The notes: generated by a model not told the origin, from the letters alone. A stretch of 64,000 nucleotides of DNA from Acutalibacter muris (GCF_002201475.1 NZ_CP021422.1:2418001-2482000); one strand, 5' to 3'; counted from the stretch's first letter, positions 17,271-27,431 are shown. A program made the numbers and translations.

Positions 17271-18125
17271 TCAGTTTTCATGTTCCTTCTCCATTTCGTG
17301 TCGGATTTCATGCACTTTCTCGAAAAATCCTTTGATTGCGGTCGTGACCGAATATGCACTGTCTCCAAGCTCATCAAATTGGGAAATTGTCATTCCGGCG
17401 AAAATTTCCGCCCGATGGTGGAGGGATTCAATGCCGGAAACATAGCGGGCACAGAGGGTCTTAAACTCGCTCAACGCCGATTCACTGTCCATCATCCCCT
17501 GCCGCTTCGGTGTAGGCGGCGCTATGGTCAAAACGGCAGCGGCTTCCTCCTGCTGGTCAGGGGGCAGTCTGGAAATTTTCAGCGCGGCCCCCTTGGTGAT
17601 CTTATCGCCAGCATCCCGGATGGTTTTCTTGGCCTCCGGGGTCAAGTCGCGGGCGGTCTGGACAAGCTGCTCAACGGTACGTTTACTGACACCCAGCTTG
17701 TCGGCGGTGTCCTGAGAAAATGACTTCGTTTCTAAAAGCGAAAAATTTTCGTTTTTAGCTGTCTGCCCGTTGCGCTGGCCCTGGCGTGTCTCCGGGTGGA
17801 TGGCCTCATAGAGTTCTTTTCGGCGCAGAAGCAGATCGCCCAGCTCACGGTGGGACAGGCCAGCCCGGACAAAGTTCTCGTCAATCTCGGCCAACTCCGC
17901 TTGCAGGCCGTCCGCCTCACTGACAACGCACTCGATCTCCGTCCAGCCCAGCAGCTTCACCGCCTCCAGGCGATGCAGGCCAGCGATAAGCGTGTTGTCC
18001 TGGGTGACGGTGATCGGGTTCATCAGGCCCACGGCGGCGATGCTCCGGGCCAGTTCCTCCACATTCCTCTGCTGGGTGTCGCGCCGCCCAGGATTGATTT
18101 TGATTTCGCTGATTTTCATTCGCAT
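17271..18125 (-). CDS. ParB-like nuclease-domain/HTH protein
   Basis: About 284 aa from ATG 18125 (GAGGG upstream; a TTG at 18140 overlapping the previous stop is the alternative). ParB N-domain elements are visible: ISEIKINPGRRDTQQRNVEELARSI, AGLHRLEAVKLLGW. An HTH follows around residues 140-170 (SQDTADKLGVSKRTVEQLVQ). It is unlike the parA-linked ParBs of this window and is paired with a DeoR-type HTH gene and a relaxase tail, as in Clostridia mobilizable elements. Likely a DNA-binding regulator or partition factor. Confidence 0.75.
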   Translation of the reverse strand: MRMKISEIKINPGRRDTQQRNVEELARSIAAVGLMNPITVTQDNTLIAGLHRLEAVKLLGWTEIECVVSEADGLQAELAEIDENFVRAGLSHRELGDLLLRRKELYEAIHPETRQGQRNGQTAKNENFSLLETKSFSQDTADKLGVSKRTVEQLVQTARDLTPEAKKTIRDAGDKITKGAALKISRLPPDQQEEAAAVLTIAPPTPKRQGMMDSESALSEFKTLCARYVSGIESLHHRAEIFAGMTISQFDELGDSAYSVTTAIKGFFEKVHEIRHEMEKEHEN

Positions 18126-18136
18126 GGTGGTTGCCC

Positions 18137-18457
18137 TCAATGTGAAAAGATAGCGATAATCCGGTTGAGCATTTCCAGGTCGGGGCCGTCCAAGGATTCC
18201 CCCAGCCTGCGGAGAAAACTGACCTCCGCAGAGTTCAGAGAACGGCGGTCAAGGTGGAGCCATTCGGCAACTCTGACGCCGCCATGGTGGCCTTTGACGG
18301 TTTCGACCGGATAGGAGCAGGTCAGTACCACAATGTCCCGGCGAATTGTCCCGGTGCTGACGTTAAACTCATGTGCCAGATTTCTGTGAGTATCATGTCG
18401 CCGGAGGCATAAGACCTCCAAAATCTTTTGGCGGCGCTCCCACGGGTTCATATCCAT
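18137..18457 (-). CDS. DeoR-type HTH protein, 106 aa
   Basis: The start at 18457 has AAAGGA upstream. RRQKILEVLCLRRHDTHRNLAHEFNVSTGTIRRDIVVL is a DeoR/HTH_11 winged helix. There is no sugar-binding domain, so it is a short stand-alone regulator. It directly precedes the ParB-like gene, with the stop overlapping a TTG. Probably controls the mobilization genes. Confidence 0.7.
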   Translation of the reverse strand: MDMNPWERRQKILEVLCLRRHDTHRNLAHEFNVSTGTIRRDIVVLTCSYPVETVKGHHGGVRVAEWLHLDRRSLNSAEVSFLRRLGESLDGPDLEMLNRIIAIFSH

Positions 18458-18489
18458 AACTGCAAAATCCTTTCTTCAAAATTATAGTG

Positions 18490-19197
18490 TTATCGTTCAG
18501 TCTCCTTCTGCTGGTGCTGTCCCTCATGGGCCAGCCGATCAGCGGCCTTGCGGAGATTTTCAACGGCTTTGATTTCATCCCGCATATCCCTCATTTTCTG
18601 ATAATCGAAATCCTTCTGCGCGGTCAGCTTCGCAACCTCGGCCCGCCATGCCTTGGGCGTGATCGCCTCGCCGGATTCCTTTAGCCGTTTGAGAAAATCA
18701 GCAGCGGTGTCAAAGTCGGCTAACTCGGCCCTATGCTCCTGCTGGTACTTCTCCCGCTTACCCGGTTTCACCTTATCCAGCTTTTGGCGAATGGGCTTGT
18801 ACTTCTCATACTGCGCCCACATTTCCAGCCGTTCATCCAAGACAGCAAGACGGCGCTCGGCCTTGACAATTTTGCCGCGCAAATCGTAATAGGCATCATT
18901 CATGTCGGAGACTTTTTCATAAAGCTGCTCCATGGAAGTAATGCCGTTTCCCTGCAAGAATGCCAGCAGTTTAGCGTTCTCTTGGAGAGCCTTAATCTTG
19001 CCGGAGCGGTAGCGGGCTTTGTTCCTGTTGACCTCCGCCTGGGCTTCGTATAACCGGGCTACAAGGCTGCCGCTGTCCTGGGGCTGTTCGGCCTGGGCCT
19101 GCTCCTTCGTCCAGTTGTAAATCCGGGTGATGCGAGCCTTGAGTTCCTTCAGCAATTTGTTATCTGCGGCAATTTGGCGATTGATGTTCCCTTTTGC
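18490..19197 (-). pseudogene. C-terminal part of a MobA/VirD2-type relaxase
   Basis: The frame can be followed from about 19197 (GNINRQIAADNKLLKELKARI) to 18490. It is a long charged coiled coil (YEKVSDMNDAYYDLRGKIVKAERRLAVLDERL) typical of the tails of Firmicutes relaxases with a VirD2-like catalytic head. The head, with the nicking Tyr and the His triad, is absent; the DNA switches to a hydrolase fragment on the other strand at ~19198. Confidence 0.65.
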
Positions 19198-19444
19198 AGG
19201 TTGTCAGTCCCAGGGCGTTCCCTGGTTCCAGTCTCACGGGCAATGGGGCGCACGGGGCTATGAAAACCTTGCACCTGGCGACGCTATTTTCTTCGATTGG
19301 GACCTGGATGGCAGCGCCGACCATGTGGACCTTGTCATTGGCACGGACGGCAGTCGGGTCTACACCGTGGAAGGCAACAGCGGCGATGCCTGCAAAATCA
19401 GAAGCTATGGCGGGCGCTGGACGCTGCCTACCGCGCCGGATTAA
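19198..19444 (+). pseudogene. CHAP-type peptidoglycan hydrolase fragment
   Basis: Reads GVPWFQSHGQWGARGYENLAPGDAIFFDWDLDGSADHVDLVIGTD..., which is the centre to end of a CHAP domain (His in ADHV, Asn in VEGNSGD). The catalytic Cys part and the signal are missing on the 5' side. After KIRSY the frame passes into topB sequence and stops at 19442-19444. Confidence 0.7.
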
Positions 19445-19720
19445 AAAATGCGGAGCCGGAAACCGAGGACAAGGCCCTGCCGAAGCTGTCTGAGGGTCAG
19501 ACGCTGCCCCTTTCTGGTGCTGCCGTCAAGGAGGGCAAGACCACCCCGCCCAAGCACTTCACCGAAGATACGCTGCTTTCTGCGATGGAGACTGCCGGAA
19601 AGGGCGATATGCCGGAGGACGCCGAGCGCAAAGGCCTGGGGACCCCGGCCACCCGCGCCGAGATTTTGGAAAAGCTGGTATCCACCGGATTTCTGGAGCG
19701 CAAAAAGGCAAAAAGCAAGT
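19411..19720 (+). pseudogene. DNA topoisomerase III (TopB) fragment
   Basis: In another frame from ~19411: LDAAYRAGLKNAEPETEDKA, then LSEGQTLPLSGAAVKEGKTT, PPKHFTEDTLLSAME and GLGTPATRAEILEKL. This is the region before the zinc ribbons of ICE-borne type IA topoisomerases; GTPATRA is their conserved motif. Both ends are cut: a CHAP fragment upstream and an LtrC-like fragment downstream at ~19720. Confidence 0.75.
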
Positions 19721-19721
19721 G

Positions 19722-20626
19722 CAGCTCATGCCCTGATGTCTCGCTGTGGGCTGGATACGGAACAATATTTCCAGCATGAGGACTTCGTGCCGATTTTCGA
19801 TTTCAATACCCCTGACCTGGATGAGCTACTGAAGCTACTCCGAGAATCCGGCTGTGAAGTATCCAAGCGCGGGAAATCTTACCGTTTGAAGCTCCCCGGC
19901 TGGAGCAAAGTATCCCGCCTTGACAGCCTGGGCAAAGGCTACACCCTGGTAGACCTGTTGGCTGTTCTCACCGGTCAAAAGGAGCATACGCCCCGTCAGA
20001 AGTCAATCAAGCAAGCAGATCCGCCAAAGGTCAATCTGCTGGTTGACATCCAAGCAAAGCTCCAAACTGGAAAAGGTGCTGGCTATGCTCGATGGGCCAA
20101 GATTTTTAATTTGAAACAGATGGCGCAGACCGTGAATTATCTCACCGAACATAACCTATTGGAGTACGCGGTGCTGGAAGAAAAAGCTGCGGCAGTTACT
20201 GCCTACCACAATGAATTATCTGCAAAAATCAAAGCAGCGGAGAAACGCATGGCGGAGATCGCCGTCTTGCGAACCCACATCATCAACTATGCCAAGACTC
20301 GTGACACCTATGTAGCCTACCGAAAAGCTGGCTATTCAAAGAAATTCCGCGAGGAACATGAGGAAGAAATTCTGCTTCATCAGGCGGCAAAAAATGCCTT
20401 TGATGATATGGGAGTCAAGAAGCTGCCCAAAGTTAAAGAACTGCAAGCTGAATATGCTCGGCTGCTGGAGGAAAAGAAAAAGACCTACGCCGAGTACCGG
20501 CACTCCCGTGAGGAAATGCGGGAGCTACTGGCGGCAAAGGCCAATGTGGACAGACTCATGAGTATGGAGATAGAGCATAGCTTTGAACAGGAATCCAATA
20601 GAACTTTCGCTAAAGAGTCAATTTGA
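19722..20626 (+). pseudogene. In-frame fusion of an LtrC-like helicase piece to a relaxase tail
   Basis: About 30 residues LMSRCGLDTEQYFQHEDFVP...FDFNTP match the same segment in the helicase fragment at 58447-59708. Directly after FDFNTP the frame turns into LDELLKLLRESGCEVSKRGK... and a long coiled coil (LSAKIKAAEKRMAEIAVLRTH), the C-terminal part of a relaxase different from the one at 18490-19197. The frame stays open across the junction. No start codon or ribosome site supports expression as one protein. Confidence 0.65.
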
Positions 20627-20688
20627 TTTAGATTCTCAACAAAAACAGCGTATTTTCATTCTTCTTATCGCGTTTTCATCAAAGTGTA

Positions 20689-20717
20689 TTGAAAACTTAA
20701 ATTCGATATGTTATAAT
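20689..20717 (+). promoter_or_regulatory. Promoter of the defence-island XRE gene
   Basis: TTGAAA (20689-20694), 17-bp spacer, TATAAT (20712-20717), 45 bp before the ATG. It is the first strong promoter of the AT-rich island. Confidence 0.65.
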
Positions 20718-20761
20718 AAAATTAACACTATTTTCCTGGAAACAAAACAAGGAGTGGCACT

Positions 20762-21007
20762 ATGAAAGTTAGTTACAAGAAGCTTTGGGTTATGCTGTCC
20801 GAACGAGAAATTAGCAAAGCAACATTAAGAAAACAGGCTGGATTATCTTCAGCAACCTTCACCAAGCTCCGTAAAAACCAGGAAGTAACATTAGCCGTTA
20901 TGCTTAAAATTGCAGATGTTTTGAACTGCAATGCTAGAGACATGATGGGCTTTATCAAGGACGAGGATATATCTCCAGATGCTTCTTCTCTTGACACAAA
21001 TAATTAA
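20762..21007 (+). CDS. XRE-family HTH regulator, 81 aa
   Basis: AAGGAG precedes the ATG. LWVMLSEREISKATLRKQAGLSSATFTKLRKNQEVTLAVMLKIADVLNC is a Cro/C1-type HTH of the short YozG-like group. It opens the AT-rich defence island, 84 bp upstream of the NERD-UvrD gene and in the same direction, so it probably regulates the effector operon. Small XRE regulators are frequent first genes of phage-defence operons. Confidence 0.8.
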   Translation: MKVSYKKLWVMLSEREISKATLRKQAGLSSATFTKLRKNQEVTLAVMLKIADVLNCNARDMMGFIKDEDISPDASSLDTNN

Positions 21008-21090
21008 GTCCTTTTTATCGGACACAAAACATTTTAATATTAGAATAGGGTGGCTTGGTGTACCCCCCGTGATCAACGAGGTGACGTTCG

Positions 21091-24000
21091 ATGGGAAAAC
21101 TGATTGGCTCGGGCAATACTGAAAACTTTGGCGAGAAAATATTTATCGACAAAGCACAGGAATATCTTGATGACACAAACATCATCTATTGGAACCGTCA
21201 AATCTTTGGACGAGAATTTGATGTTTGTATTCTTATGCCCGGAAAAGGTATCCTGGTAGTCGAACTTAAAGGATGGCGTGAGGAAAATATTCTACGCGTT
21301 GAAAACAATGAAGCTGTTATCATTCGCACCGCAGATGGAGAGGTAGCGGCTTCCCCGCAAAAGCAAGCTCGCGGATACCGTTTTTCTATTGAACGGCACC
21401 TTCGGAAAACCATCGGCAAATTTCCTCTTGTATACCAAATGGTTTGTTTACCTCAAGTCTCCAGGGCATTTTTTAGATCCCATCGTCTGGATGTAGTCAT
21501 GGAAGAGAAGTTCACCATTCTCAAGGAGAACTTGGTCGACAACACAGCATTTTTCAATAAATTAGACCAGGCTCTCCGGGAAGTAAGTAACTGGAATAGA
21601 GACCCTTTTGATCGAAGAACTATGTTGGAAGTTCGTAATTTATACGAAACTGATATCAACATAGATGAAGATGGTGAATCTGAAGTAGAAAAAGAACTGT
21701 CCTCAGTCTACCATCAACACGATTATTCTCGATTCTATTATTTCGATGAATCCGATGGCTTGCATGGCGATATCATCAACGATATGACCGCTCAGTATCT
21801 GCATGGCTGCAAACTATATTGTGTTTTCTCTAAGAAATCGCAGATGATGTCCGTGCTTAATGCTCTTGATATAGCACTTACACAAAGGGGGTTAGTACGG
21901 AATCGTGAAAACATTGAAATTGCATTTGATGAGGAAAAAAGCCATACTCCCTCGGTGACTTCTGTTGATGATATGCTCATGGGCTTCCATTGCTCTATGA
22001 GCGTATTGAGCGAGCCTTTCGACAATAATACAAATTCCTTTGTGATTTCAAATGGTCAATATAGCCCTGCCCAAAAGCTTATTCTCAAGAAGCTAAGTGA
22101 GCAGAGCCAGTTTAATTTTGAGCAGTATGAAGTTGAGCACGCTTCGCCGGAAAAAAATATTGTGATTCGCGCTGGTGCTGGTACTGGCAAAACCTACACC
22201 ATGATTTCCCGTATTGGTTTTATTTGCTACACGCAAAATGCCCCTCTGCAAAAAATGGCTGACCGCATTGTGATGATTACATTCACAAATGAAGCTGCGG
22301 ATCAAATGGAAGAAAAGCTCAAAACATACTTTAGAAATTGTTATCTCCTGACCTCTAACCCGGACTACTTGGAGATGATCTCCAGAATCGACCACATGCA
22401 GATCAGTACCATTCATTCCTATGCAAAGAATCTAATTGCTCAAATGGGAACTTCTTTTGGCTATGGGATTGACTTAGGTACAACCTCCAGCGAATTTTAC
22501 CGCCGTAAGAAGATTTCTGATTTACTTGATGCGTATATCCATCAAAAAGGAATTGAATACGGAAAGAATTATACAGACAAACTTGGCATGCCTGTTTATG
22601 CTATCCGAGAGAGTATTCTTGACTTCATTGGGAAGCTGCACAATAAGAGTGTCGATATCCAGGATATTGAACCCCAAGACTTTGGAACTCTTTTGAATGA
22701 CGAATCCCACGGGGAACTGCACGAGCTGCTGGCCAGCGTAATTCCATCTGTTGAACGAGAATATTTCGAGGAACTTTTGGAAAACAACAAAATCCATCTC
22801 AGTTCCATGATGTCCATTCTTAACCGTTTCATTAGTAAGCCGGATAGTGAAAGTAGAATCAGAGAATTGAAAACGGATAAGAATGCTCAACAGTTTATGT
22901 TTGTTGATGAGTTTCAGGATACCGATGACTCTCAAATTGAATCCCTGTTACGAATAGCTCAGCTGCTTGACTATAATCTGTTTCTTGTGGGTGATATTAA
23001 GCAGTGCATTTACCGTTTCCGTGGCGCAAAAGAAAAAGCCTTTGACCAGTTGGTCATTGACAATGCCCCCGAGAAGTGGTTGGAGTTTTCTTTGCAGCGG
23101 AACTACCGCACCGACAAGCACTTGCTGGATATCTTTGACCGTTCCTTCACTGCTTGGGGAGAAATGGACGAAGAGCTGCTTACCTACGATGCAGCCAAAG
23201 ATAAGCTCATCGGCACAAGGGACTACAACGGAGATTACTTGTCCTCCAAAAATCGTTTTTATCGGCGGCTTCCGGCTGCAAATGAGGAAATGCGTATCCC
23301 TGTTCTCGTTGAGGAAATTAAAAGAATCCAGCGACGTATCCAGTATGAAGAGAGTCACGGTATAAAACTCTCTGCAAAGGAAAAAAGCATTGCCATTTTG
23401 GTGCGAGAAAACTGGCAGGCTGATATGATTCGTACTGATTGTGCCCGCTTGGGAATCAGCGTACATACCAACACAGGTGGTGACTTGTATATGTCCCAGC
23501 CTGCCATGGATATGCTCACTTTGGTTAACGCCTTGGTTCACTTTGATGAAGCTGATTATCTGTATAATCTTGTGACCTCCAATTTTTTCAATTTGGATAT
23601 TCCTAAATCCAATCTCTATGAACTTCGGATGAAGATCCGAACTGGAAAGTGGAGAGCTAAGGTGGATGAAAAGGAACAGGTCAATTATCTGATTAGATAT
23701 ATGAACCTATTGCTTGCCAACACCGTTGATAAGAAATTCAACACTTGGGAAACTATTGTAGCGAGTTTAAGGACACAACCTATTCTGCAAGCCGTTCGCA
23801 AAATATACAGCACTTTGGAACCTTGGAAACACTTTAGTGATGATCCTTGGAAACAGCACTACTATCAGCTGAATGTGGACTTGCTGTTTGAGCAGCTTAT
23901 CAATGCTTACAATGTGGATAGGCTTACAATTAACACGCTACAGGAACATCTTTACAATAGTATTATCTCCCAAGTCTCTGTTGACAGCCGGACACCGACA

Positions 24001-24366
24001 AGCAATGAGGACGATACTGCCATTCAGTGTATCACGGTACATAAATCAAAGGGCCTTGAGTATGGTCATGTAATCATGCCTTTCTGCTCTGCGTCGATTA
24101 ACTTTATTAAGAGGACGCAGCTCCACATTAGTACCGCCAAGTCCGAAGGCCGTTATCGGATAGGATATAGTATGAGTGTAGGCAATTCAGGCGAGACCAT
24201 TCAAAACGATTTCTACGACGAAATTATAGAAAAGTCTGAAAAAGCCCGTGAGGAAACTCGAATTCTCTATGTTGCTATGACAAGAGCAATCCGCTCGTTT
24301 TCATGGATTGAAATCCAAGGCAAACAGAATCTGTCCTTGCAGAATCTCATAGAAACGGAGGTATAA
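21091..24366 (+). CDS. NERD nuclease-like domain plus UvrD/Rep helicase, 1091 aa
   Basis: Residues ~14-130 form a NERD domain (GREFDVCILMPGKGILVVELKGW; Asp44, Glu58, Lys60 form the PD-(D/E)xK pattern). The helicase spans ~345-1075: Walker A AGAGTGKT 361-368, Walker B FVDEFQD with Asp606/Glu607, LVGDIKQCIYRFRGA, TVHKSKGLEY ~983-991 and YVAMTRA ~1060. All SF1A motifs are intact. The architecture recalls AddA/UvrD with a nuclease-like head instead of a tail. It is 3 nt before the AddB-like gene, suggesting a two-subunit helicase-nuclease. In this island it probably processes invading DNA. Confidence 0.88.
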   Translation: MGKLIGSGNTENFGEKIFIDKAQEYLDDTNIIYWNRQIFGREFDVCILMPGKGILVVELKGWREENILRVENNEAVIIRTADGEVAASPQKQARGYRFSIERHLRKTIGKFPLVYQMVCLPQVSRAFFRSHRLDVVMEEKFTILKENLVDNTAFFNKLDQALREVSNWNRDPFDRRTMLEVRNLYETDINIDEDGESEVEKELSSVYHQHDYSRFYYFDESDGLHGDIINDMTAQYLHGCKLYCVFSKKSQMMSVLNALDIALTQRGLVRNRENIEIAFDEEKSHTPSVTSVDDMLMGFHCSMSVLSEPFDNNTNSFVISNGQYSPAQKLILKKLSEQSQFNFEQYEVEHASPEKNIVIRAGAGTGKTYTMISRIGFICYTQNAPLQKMADRIVMITFTNEAADQMEEKLKTYFRNCYLLTSNPDYLEMISRIDHMQISTIHSYAKNLIAQMGTSFGYGIDLGTTSSEFYRRKKISDLLDAYIHQKGIEYGKNYTDKLGMPVYAIRESILDFIGKLHNKSVDIQDIEPQDFGTLLNDESHGELHELLASVIPSVEREYFEELLENNKIHLSSMMSILNRFISKPDSESRIRELKTDKNAQQFMFVDEFQDTDDSQIESLLRIAQLLDYNLFLVGDIKQCIYRFRGAKEKAFDQLVIDNAPEKWLEFSLQRNYRTDKHLLDIFDRSFTAWGEMDEELLTYDAAKDKLIGTRDYNGDYLSSKNRFYRRLPAANEEMRIPVLVEEIKRIQRRIQYEESHGIKLSAKEKSIAILVRENWQADMIRTDCARLGISVHTNTGGDLYMSQPAMDMLTLVNALVHFDEADYLYNLVTSNFFNLDIPKSNLYELRMKIRTGKWRAKVDEKEQVNYLIRYMNLLLANTVDKKFNTWETIVASLRTQPILQAVRKIYSTLEPWKHFSDDPWKQHYYQLNVDLLFEQLINAYNVDRLTINTLQEHLYNSIISQVSVDSRTPTSNEDDTAIQCITVHKSKGLEYGHVIMPFCSASINFIKRTQLHISTAKSEGRYRIGYSMSVGNSGETIQNDFYDEIIEKSEKAREETRILYVAMTRAIRSFSWIEIQGKQNLSLQNLIETEV

Positions 24367-24369
24367 GAA

Positions 24370-27270
24370 ATGCCGTTTAAGATCTACACATATGAAGATC
24401 CTTATAAGTTAGATAAAGCGGATTTCTGGAATGAGATTTCTGCCTTGCCTCACTTCTGCAGTGCAAGGACTCTGGTAAACGGTTTTAAGGATGTTTTAGG
24501 CGATAAAATTGAGGGCTTGATTTGTCCGTTGGATGATCTGGTCGAGCATGAAGATGTCTATATGCAATGGACAGATAATATCAGCCTGCGGATTCAGCAG
24601 TACAGTGTTTTTTCTGCAAAGTTCAAGCAGCTGTTAGAAAAGGAAAAAATCAGCAAACCTTTTTACATGGCATTGGATAAAAATCAAAACCATTTCCTGG
24701 AAGCTGTCCGCTTATTCATAGAATTGGATATCAATGCCTCTGCGATTGATGGAAGCAAAGGCAACAAAGAGCAGCAGCTGTTTGTCTATATGCTGAAACA
24801 AGCGCAGAAAAGTTCGCTTTTCCAGTTCCCCAAGACCCCTTCTCGTGAAAAGCTCAAAGAAATTGTTGTCGCTCTTGCGAAGAAGGAAGTTGAAGAATGT
24901 ACTGGTACCCCGCAGGAGGTAAAGCGTTGCGAAAGGGCTGTGGGAGTCACCAAAGAGCAGCCTTTTAATAGCATTGTGATTCATGGCGTGCATCAGTTCA
25001 CACCGGTGCAGCTCCGCCTTTTGCTTGCAATGGAAAAGATGGGAATGACCATCATCTTCCTGTTCAACTATCACAAAAAATACTCTAAGATTTATTCCTC
25101 TTGGAATGAAATCTACGGGTGCTTTGAAGTTCCAATTCACCATGACACCGTTGTTCGTGAATATGAGTCGCCCACAATGCAAAATCCAAGCAACGCTCTG
25201 GCCTGCGCCTTAGGTGAAATTTGCGAAGATAGAAATGCAGTAGGCAGCCCGTTGCTTAGAAAATGGTATAAGCTGTACGAGAGTATTCAGCTTATGGAGT
25301 TTGCAAACATTACCGAATATGCACATTTTGTCTCCAACCACTTTGATGCCGCTATCCAGAGCTATTCTGACTCTCGTAGCGTCATGGAGAGAGGCAATAA
25401 TGTATGGAGTAATGCTGCTGTTCTCAGGCATTTAGACGAGCAAGTATACACGGCCAATAGGGATGTACATACCTTGCTCAAAATTTACTATCCCGAATAT
25501 GCCAAAGATCGGCACTTTCTTTCTTATCCCATCGGACAGTTTTTTTCTGCAATCTACCGTCTATGGGATTATGAGAGCCGACATATCATCTTCGATGTTA
25601 ATGCCATCAAAGAGTGCTTGTCTTCCAATATCCTAAGTGTAGCTCCCGGTGAAGTGCTGCTTCGGACTTTCTATAACGTCGCAATTCTCTTCGAGAATGT
25701 GACAACATATGAGGAATTCCAAAGCGAAATCGTTGAGGGCTATGCCAAAAACTATGATAAGCTGGCTGCAACACCAGGTACGGATGCGCTCTCCGAACTT
25801 AAAAATCTGTCTGTTTATAGCAAGTATAAAGTCACCAAGAAAGACATACTTGCGCTCATCCGGGCGATTGAGGAGATTAACGAGATTGCAACCTATCTGT
25901 TTGCCCTGGACAATTCTCGTGAGGACCTCATCAATTTCGGTAAGCATTTCCACAACCTTGAAGAGTTCCTTAAGCAACGTGAATTGGCTCTGGCTAATGA
26001 GCAGGAACGAGCTTTGATTACGGCTTTACAGCTGCGGTTGGATAAAATCAAGCCGGAAAACTCCACTTTCTCTGGTACATTCAAAGACTTGCAACAGGGT
26101 CTATATTACTATCTGAAGCAGAAAAATGACGAAGACCAGGACGTAGACTGGATTGTAAAAAATTTCGAGCAGATTGATGGCGATATCCTGCAAAGTAAAC
26201 GGCAATTTGAGAAGGAACAGCGCAAGGTCTATCATTTTGCTTGCGTATCAGATCGTGACATGAATATGACCGTCAACGATCAGCTCCCGTGGCCCCTTAC
26301 GGATGAATTTATTCATGCGGCTTATTCACCCATTGACCTACAGTTCCAAGTGTACTACACCTCCTTGGGTGAACGCAGCAATTTTCTGAGGTATGCTCTA
26401 TTCTACGGGCTGTGCTACAACCGGTGTGATGTTCGCCTCAGCTATGTTAAGCAATACGGTGACGAAACAACCGAGCCTTATACTCTGTTGGCTATTCTGG
26501 GATTGGCTCCCAAGGCCAAGTTAGTAGAGAGTGTTCATAAATCTATACCATTTTCTATATCTGTTGGAAAAGAAATTACCAAGGGTGTTAAATATGACCG
26601 TTACCAGATGATGGACATGTTTTTGTGTCCTTATCGTTTTTTCCTGGATTATGTAATGGAAGATGGTCCTGTGGTACAAGGAAACTTCCTGTATCAAAAG
26701 TATTTCGAGAATTTGCTGATTGAAGCGGTATGGAAGAGAATTGGAAAGCGAAGTCGCGCTGACGCAATGAAATATTTGTCCCAAATTATGGATCAGGAAA
26801 CGCAAAAGCTGGAACCGTACTTTAAGTTTTGGAAACGAACAGAGATTATTGACCTTAAACTAAGAGCCAAAAACTATCTTGTCCATGAAGTTATCACAAA
26901 TGGTTATGGGACAACTGTGAGGTTCTATGCGCCTTCACATATGCAGATGCGAAAGCTATTTGGAGCCGCTTTGTTTTCTATTGATATTTCCGAGGTGGAA
27001 AAGAAAAATCCTTACGGCCAGTTTGAAGCACTCACTAAGCGAGAAGGATGGAAAAAAATCTATTCTCTCCCTAAGCTACCCAAGCCAGACAACCAGGCGT
27101 TGGCTGATTCCCTCTGTGATGAAGCCAAAGAGTATCTCAACCAAACTTGTGGAAAAGACAAAGCTGCCATTTCTTCTGACTGGTGTACCTATTGTGTTCA
27201 CAGAGGAAACTGCATGGAATCTTTCCTGCGTAGCGAAATTAGCATGTCCAGTTCCAGAGATGAACCTTGA
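24370..27270 (+). CDS. AddB/RecB-like protein with 4Fe-4S cysteine pattern, 966 aa
   Basis: The start has GGAGG 10 nt upstream. The long N-terminal part resembles an inactive helicase (no Walker A seen); HGVHQFTPVQLRLLLAMEKMG recalls AddB. The C-terminal domain has Cys753 (FLCPYRFFLDY), Cys939, Cys942 and Cys948 (DWCTYCVHRGNC), i.e. C-x185-C-x2-C-x5-C, the AddB iron-sulfur pattern. Between them I could not find the usual GxxDxxD...(D/E)xK catalytic set, so nuclease activity is uncertain. The pairing with the UvrD gene 3 nt upstream mirrors AddA-AddB. Confidence 0.78.
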   Translation: MPFKIYTYEDPYKLDKADFWNEISALPHFCSARTLVNGFKDVLGDKIEGLICPLDDLVEHEDVYMQWTDNISLRIQQYSVFSAKFKQLLEKEKISKPFYMALDKNQNHFLEAVRLFIELDINASAIDGSKGNKEQQLFVYMLKQAQKSSLFQFPKTPSREKLKEIVVALAKKEVEECTGTPQEVKRCERAVGVTKEQPFNSIVIHGVHQFTPVQLRLLLAMEKMGMTIIFLFNYHKKYSKIYSSWNEIYGCFEVPIHHDTVVREYESPTMQNPSNALACALGEICEDRNAVGSPLLRKWYKLYESIQLMEFANITEYAHFVSNHFDAAIQSYSDSRSVMERGNNVWSNAAVLRHLDEQVYTANRDVHTLLKIYYPEYAKDRHFLSYPIGQFFSAIYRLWDYESRHIIFDVNAIKECLSSNILSVAPGEVLLRTFYNVAILFENVTTYEEFQSEIVEGYAKNYDKLAATPGTDALSELKNLSVYSKYKVTKKDILALIRAIEEINEIATYLFALDNSREDLINFGKHFHNLEEFLKQRELALANEQERALITALQLRLDKIKPENSTFSGTFKDLQQGLYYYLKQKNDEDQDVDWIVKNFEQIDGDILQSKRQFEKEQRKVYHFACVSDRDMNMTVNDQLPWPLTDEFIHAAYSPIDLQFQVYYTSLGERSNFLRYALFYGLCYNRCDVRLSYVKQYGDETTEPYTLLAILGLAPKAKLVESVHKSIPFSISVGKEITKGVKYDRYQMMDMFLCPYRFFLDYVMEDGPVVQGNFLYQKYFENLLIEAVWKRIGKRSRADAMKYLSQIMDQETQKLEPYFKFWKRTEIIDLKLRAKNYLVHEVITNGYGTTVRFYAPSHMQMRKLFGAALFSIDISEVEKKNPYGQFEALTKREGWKKIYSLPKLPKPDNQALADSLCDEAKEYLNQTCGKDKAAISSDWCTYCVHRGNCMESFLRSEISMSSSRDEP

Positions 27271-27431
27271 AGAAACAGCATCAAAACTCTCGCTGATTTT
27301 AAGTTTCAGACTAAGCTTAGTTTTTGAAAGAACAAAGGCACATCAAACACACATTTGAAAGTCCTATAATACCGCAAGAAGCTACAATGCAGCATTAGTT
27401 TCTTGCTTAAGCTGGGAAAGGAGAGCTGCGT

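Noticed and set aside
21091..27270. Housekeeping AddAB recombination enzyme
   Set aside because: The nuclease-like domain is an N-terminal NERD, the C-terminal nuclease of AddA is missing, and the pair is embedded in an AT-rich defence island.
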